Shown in pieces: positions 51,632 to 54,223 of a stretch of 54,223 nt of DNA. The stretch is from NCBI GenBank assembly GCA_020349245.1, contig CP070764.1, forward strand, positions 1,874,823-1,929,045. Direction: 5' to 3'. The notes under the pieces are model-generated. The model had not been told where the DNA came from, ran no database searches, and saw nothing but the letters and a program-made list of their open reading frames with translations. Origin of the DNA: Chloroflexota bacterium. Lineage in GTDB: Bacteria; Chloroflexota; Anaerolineae; Anaerolineales; UBA4823. Both the position numbers and the translations under genes were made by a program. Every line of letters begins with the position of its first letter. Positions within the stretch are counted from its first letter, which is position 1.

Positions 51632-51838
51632 ATGGATAAGCGAGCTGCAAACAGATTGCAGATTTTTTATCCCGCTGTGGTCTGCTATGGTTTCGCTGGT
51701 GCACTTGTTGGGATAGATTGTAACTTACCTGCTTCACTGCTAAAATATGCCTTTGGTTTTGCCATGACCCTGGCTTGGATCTCTAGAATGGTCCTCCAAT
51801 GGGAGAATTTTAAACGAACTGATGGATGCCAACAATAG
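51632..51838 (+). CDS. Possible small hydrophobic protein upstream of azlC
   Basis: 68 residues with two hydrophobic stretches (about 11-27 and 32-50) and a charged C-terminus. It starts 14 bases from the divergent HExxH gene and overlaps azlC by 17 bases in another frame, a spacing compatible with translational coupling. There is no recognisable family and no clear ribosome binding site, so it may be spurious. Confidence 0.35.
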   Translation: MDKRAANRLQIFYPAVVCYGFAGALVGIDCNLPASLLKYAFGFAMTLAWISRMVLQWENFKRTDGCQQ

Positions 51839-52535
51839 GTACCCGGCAATTAGCCCCTCAGGGGCTGAATTTCTTTCAGGGATAAAAGCTGAGCTCCCGC
51901 TGGTGCTCGGTGTCATTCCGTTTGGCATGATCTACGGTATCCTTGCGCTGAGTGTTGGTGTGCCGGCCTCCGTCGCCCAGGGGATGTCGGTGATTATATT
52001 TGCAGGCTCATCCCAATTTGTTTCTGCTCAGCTATTTGGATTGAGTGTCCCGGCGATCATCAACATATTTACAGTAGGATTGATTAATCTGCGTCATGCC
52101 CTGTACAGTGCTTCGGTTGCACCTTACCTGCAGAAGCTGCCCTGGCGCTGGAAGTGGATTCTGGCATATTTGTTAACTGATGAGGCGTACGCAGTATCTA
52201 TTATTCACTACCAGCAGGATGGCAACAAGCGGTACAAGCACTGGTTTTTCCTGGGTGCGGGATTGACATTGTGGTCTACTTGGCAGCTTTCTACAGCAGC
52301 AGGTATATTTCTCGGTGCTTCTATTCCTGCCAGCTGGTCGCTTGATTTCACCCTGGCGTTGACCTTCATCGCCTTGGTTGTCCCGGCGCTTAAGGATAGA
52401 GCAAGTGTTGCTGCTGCGCTCTCAGCCGGTTTAGTATCACTCCTCCTATTCAGCTTGCCATTGAAACTGGGTTTATTCGTTGCTGCGGTTATCGGGATTC
52501 TGGTTGGCGTGATGGTTGAAAGGAAAACAGGATGA
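51822..52535 (+). CDS. azlC: AzlC-family branched-chain amino acid exporter, large subunit
   Basis: 237 residues with about six to seven transmembrane segments. LPLVLGVIPFGMIYGILAL (about 26-44), MSVIIFAGSSQFVSAQLFG (about 60-78) and LINLRHALYSASVAPYL are hallmark AzlC motifs. With AzlD it exports branched-chain amino acids or their analogues. It overlaps the next gene, azlD, by 4 bases (ATGA), confirming the usual two-component unit. The ribosome binding site before the ATG is weak. Confidence 0.93.
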   Translation: MDANNRYPAISPSGAEFLSGIKAELPLVLGVIPFGMIYGILALSVGVPASVAQGMSVIIFAGSSQFVSAQLFGLSVPAIINIFTVGLINLRHALYSASVAPYLQKLPWRWKWILAYLLTDEAYAVSIIHYQQDGNKRYKHWFFLGAGLTLWSTWQLSTAAGIFLGASIPASWSLDFTLALTFIALVVPALKDRASVAAALSAGLVSLLLFSLPLKLGLFVAAVIGILVGVMVERKTG

Positions 52536-52846
52536 TCTGGCTGACAATCATCGCCGCTGGTGTATTAACCTTTGCAACCAGGCTTTCCTTTATTCTGCTT
52601 TATGGTCAGATCCGTATGCCCGCCTTTATGGAGCGTGCGCTTCGTTTTGTCCCCGCAGCTGTTCTCACGGCGATATTCTTCCCAGAGCTGATGGTTAATG
52701 AGGGAGACTTGGTCCTTTCCATCGTGAATCCCCGCCTGCTGGCAGGTTTGCTGGCCATCGTGGTTGCCTGGCGGACAAAAAATGTGATTTATACAATCAC
52801 TATTGGGATGATCACACTTTGGATATTGCAATACCTGTCAAGTTGA
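52532..52846 (+). CDS. azlD: AzlD-family branched-chain amino acid exporter, small subunit
   Basis: 104 residues with four hydrophobic segments. Key AzlD features are TFATRLSFILL near the N-terminus, ALRFVPAAVLTAIFFPEL in the middle, and RLLAGLLAIVVAWRTKN. It is the obligatory partner of AzlC and is translationally coupled to it. Confidence 0.92.
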   Translation: MIWLTIIAAGVLTFATRLSFILLYGQIRMPAFMERALRFVPAAVLTAIFFPELMVNEGDLVLSIVNPRLLAGLLAIVVAWRTKNVIYTITIGMITLWILQYLSS

Positions 52847-52882
52847 CAAAAATTCGATGAAGTAAGAAAAAAGTGAAAACAA

Positions 52883-54121
52883 ATGAAGAAATTTACTACA
52901 CCAATAACACCTTTACCTGAACCGTTGAGCGGATTGATTAGCGGGACGTTCGCCCACTACACGATCACAGAACGCTTCCCCAAAATTGTAAAGGAGACTC
53001 TCGCGGCTAATGATTTTCCACGTTGGGTGGTTGAAAATCTAGAATCCCTAATTGCAGAGATACCGCTCACTGCTCTCAGCCAGCTGGATGATCCTGCAGC
53101 AGCGGATAAAGAGGCTTGGCAGCGCGATTTAACACCTTATCTTGGAAAGAATTGGTTGGAAGTTCCATGGTTCTTCGCCGAAATGTATTTTTACCGGCGG
53201 ATAATCGCTGGGATTGGGTTCCACGGGTCAGGTGAGATGCATGGATACGACCCCTTTCTTAGGCAGAAAGAACGATTATTAACCATGGCCAACGATTCGA
53301 TTGCCAGACTTGGCGATCACCTGGAGAAAGCACTTTACACCCTGAAGGAAAACTCGAAGGAACGCTGTGCTGATCTTCAAGAGCTTTTGGTGTCCAATGT
53401 GTGGGGAAACCAGGGGGACCTGAGTATGTGGTCAGCAGATGATCAACGCCCTGACCACCAGGATAAAAATGTCCAGCGTAGCAACCTCTTGGTAGATGAT
53501 TCGGAGAAAATCTGTAATTTTCTAATGACCTCCCAGGATCAGGCGATGCGGGTAGATTTTATCCTGGACAACTATGGTCCTGAGCTGGTTCATGATATTG
53601 GATTGGCTGATTATCTGCTCAGCGCAAATCAATTTTCAACAGTCCGTTTTCATGCGAAGCCGACACCGCACTATGTTTCTGATGCCATGATCAAAGATGT
53701 ACACAGCACACTCAAATACCTGGCTGAGAGACCGCAAAGAGCTGTTCAGGCTGTGGCGGAGCGGGTGAATGGATATCTTCAATCTGGCCGTCTGGAATTA
53801 ACCGATGATTATTTTTGGACTTCGCCATTATATTTTTGGGAGATGCCGGAGAGCTTGCACCAGGAACTAGGTAAAGCGGATTTGGTGATCTCCAAAGGTG
53901 ATGCCAATTACCGCCGCCTGGCCGGGGATTTGACCTGGCCCCCCACCACTGCGTTCAATGAGGTTATGCGCTATTTCCCGACTTCGCTTATGGCACTACG
54001 AGTATTGAAAGCAGAACTTGCGCTCGGGTTATCGCCACAGCAAGTGCAGGTCCTGGATGAACAGGACCCGGATTGGAGATTCAACGGTAATTGGGCCGTT
54101 ATCCAATTGATGGAGATCTAA
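52883..54121 (+). CDS. ARMT1-like damage-control phosphatase (DUF89 family)
   Basis: 412 residues. DUF89 proteins are metal-dependent phosphatases thought to destroy damaged sugar or nucleotide phosphates. The metal and substrate motifs are FILDNYGPELVHDIGLADYLL (key Asp, Asn, Glu; about 234-254) and ISKGDANYRRLAGD (about 334-347), both characteristic of the ARMT1-like subgroup. The N-terminal helical domain includes EMYFYRRIIAGIGF. The closing DPDWRFNGNWAVIQL is also family-typical. The ribosome binding site is weak. The gene is probably transcribed on its own or with azlCD, 36 bases away. Confidence 0.88.
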   Translation: MKKFTTPITPLPEPLSGLISGTFAHYTITERFPKIVKETLAANDFPRWVVENLESLIAEIPLTALSQLDDPAAADKEAWQRDLTPYLGKNWLEVPWFFAEMYFYRRIIAGIGFHGSGEMHGYDPFLRQKERLLTMANDSIARLGDHLEKALYTLKENSKERCADLQELLVSNVWGNQGDLSMWSADDQRPDHQDKNVQRSNLLVDDSEKICNFLMTSQDQAMRVDFILDNYGPELVHDIGLADYLLSANQFSTVRFHAKPTPHYVSDAMIKDVHSTLKYLAERPQRAVQAVAERVNGYLQSGRLELTDDYFWTSPLYFWEMPESLHQELGKADLVISKGDANYRRLAGDLTWPPTTAFNEVMRYFPTSLMALRVLKAELALGLSPQQVQVLDEQDPDWRFNGNWAVIQLMEI

Positions 54122-54223
54122 TCGAAGACTGGATTCCTCAGCTCGTATTCCCAACTTGGGGGGCTGATCCAAAGGAACTTCTCGTTCTGTAGGTGCGATA
54201 TATTTCCTGGAAAAGCGCAAATG

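Noticed and set aside
54029-54220. Short minus-strand frame at the right edge
   Set aside because: Most of it lies opposite the end of the DUF89 gene, and the remaining bases 54122-54223 show no ribosome binding site, motif or hairpin. I see nothing supportable there.
1-54223. Phage, plasmid, transposon, defence island or biosynthetic cluster
   Set aside because: No transposase, integrase, terminal repeats, restriction or CRISPR genes, or multidomain synthases were seen; the gene content is core chromosomal with lineage-specific surface proteins.

Overview
The window looks like chromosomal core genome of a Chloroflexota bacterium, most probably class Anaerolineae. This is inferred from gene content and style, not from a marker search. 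Surface proteins repeatedly carry Thr/Pro 'TPTPT' spacers. There are lipoproteins with NBR1-type (FW) Ig-like domains, membrane-anchored TPR proteins facing outward, an F420-type LLM oxidoreductase, RNase J, and CIRCE/HrcA control of both chaperone operons. I see no rRNA, tRNA, CRISPR array, insertion sequence, phage gene or defence island.

Layout. 1-2.1 kb: the start of an FAD oxidoreductase and an LPG-synthase-like membrane protein (minus), divergent from a redoxin (plus). 2.3-9.2 kb: a LysM anchor protein (plus) converges on a minus-strand block of miaB, two tandem FW-domain lipoproteins, queG and a CapA-like lipoprotein. 9.3-14.1 kb: a C39-like peptidase fused to TPRs, two ABC-2 permeases with no ATPase nearby, and a LOG-family hydrolase. 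14.1-21.5 kb (minus): the hrcA-grpE-dnaK-dnaJ-prmA operon under a CIRCE element, then trmD-rluA. 21.6-26.4 kb (plus): two paralogous TPR proteins, then CIRCE-groES-groEL. 26.4-28.4 kb: a consensus promoter, a candidate structured RNA ending in a terminator, then RNase J. 28.4-31.3 kb (minus): an M42 peptidase, an LLM oxidoreductase and pcm. 31.4-33.2 kb (plus): another anchored TPR protein coupled to a CopD-like membrane protein. 33.3-39.3 kb (minus): a GT39-type glycosyltransferase, a bisphosphate nucleotidase, rimO, a RodZ-like protein with a doubled HTH, and ribosomal protein L9 with a long acidic tail. 39.5-49.5 kb: recO, a 1374-residue multi-GAF hybrid histidine kinase, PolX, an App1-type phosphatase, a PH/SHOCT membrane protein and a lipoprotein. 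49.8-54.1 kb: an aldo/keto reductase, an HExxH protein, azlCD and an ARMT1/DUF89 protein.

Themes. Protein folding is controlled at two loci by one repressor (HrcA at CIRCE). Translation and RNA modification are well represented (miaB, queG, trmD, rluA, rimO, prmA, L9, RNase J). A large share of the rest is cell-surface architecture: lipoproteins, LysM, FW, TPR and C39 proteins on disordered Thr/Pro stalks.

The most striking non-coding signal is a recurring promoter form in which a -10 hexamer lies only 6-7 bases before the start codon, which points to leaderless mRNAs. The best candidate for something undescribed is the roughly 130-nt structured RNA upstream of RNase J. The three TPR proteins also share a C-terminal cysteine pair that suggests a disulphide-clamped repeat.
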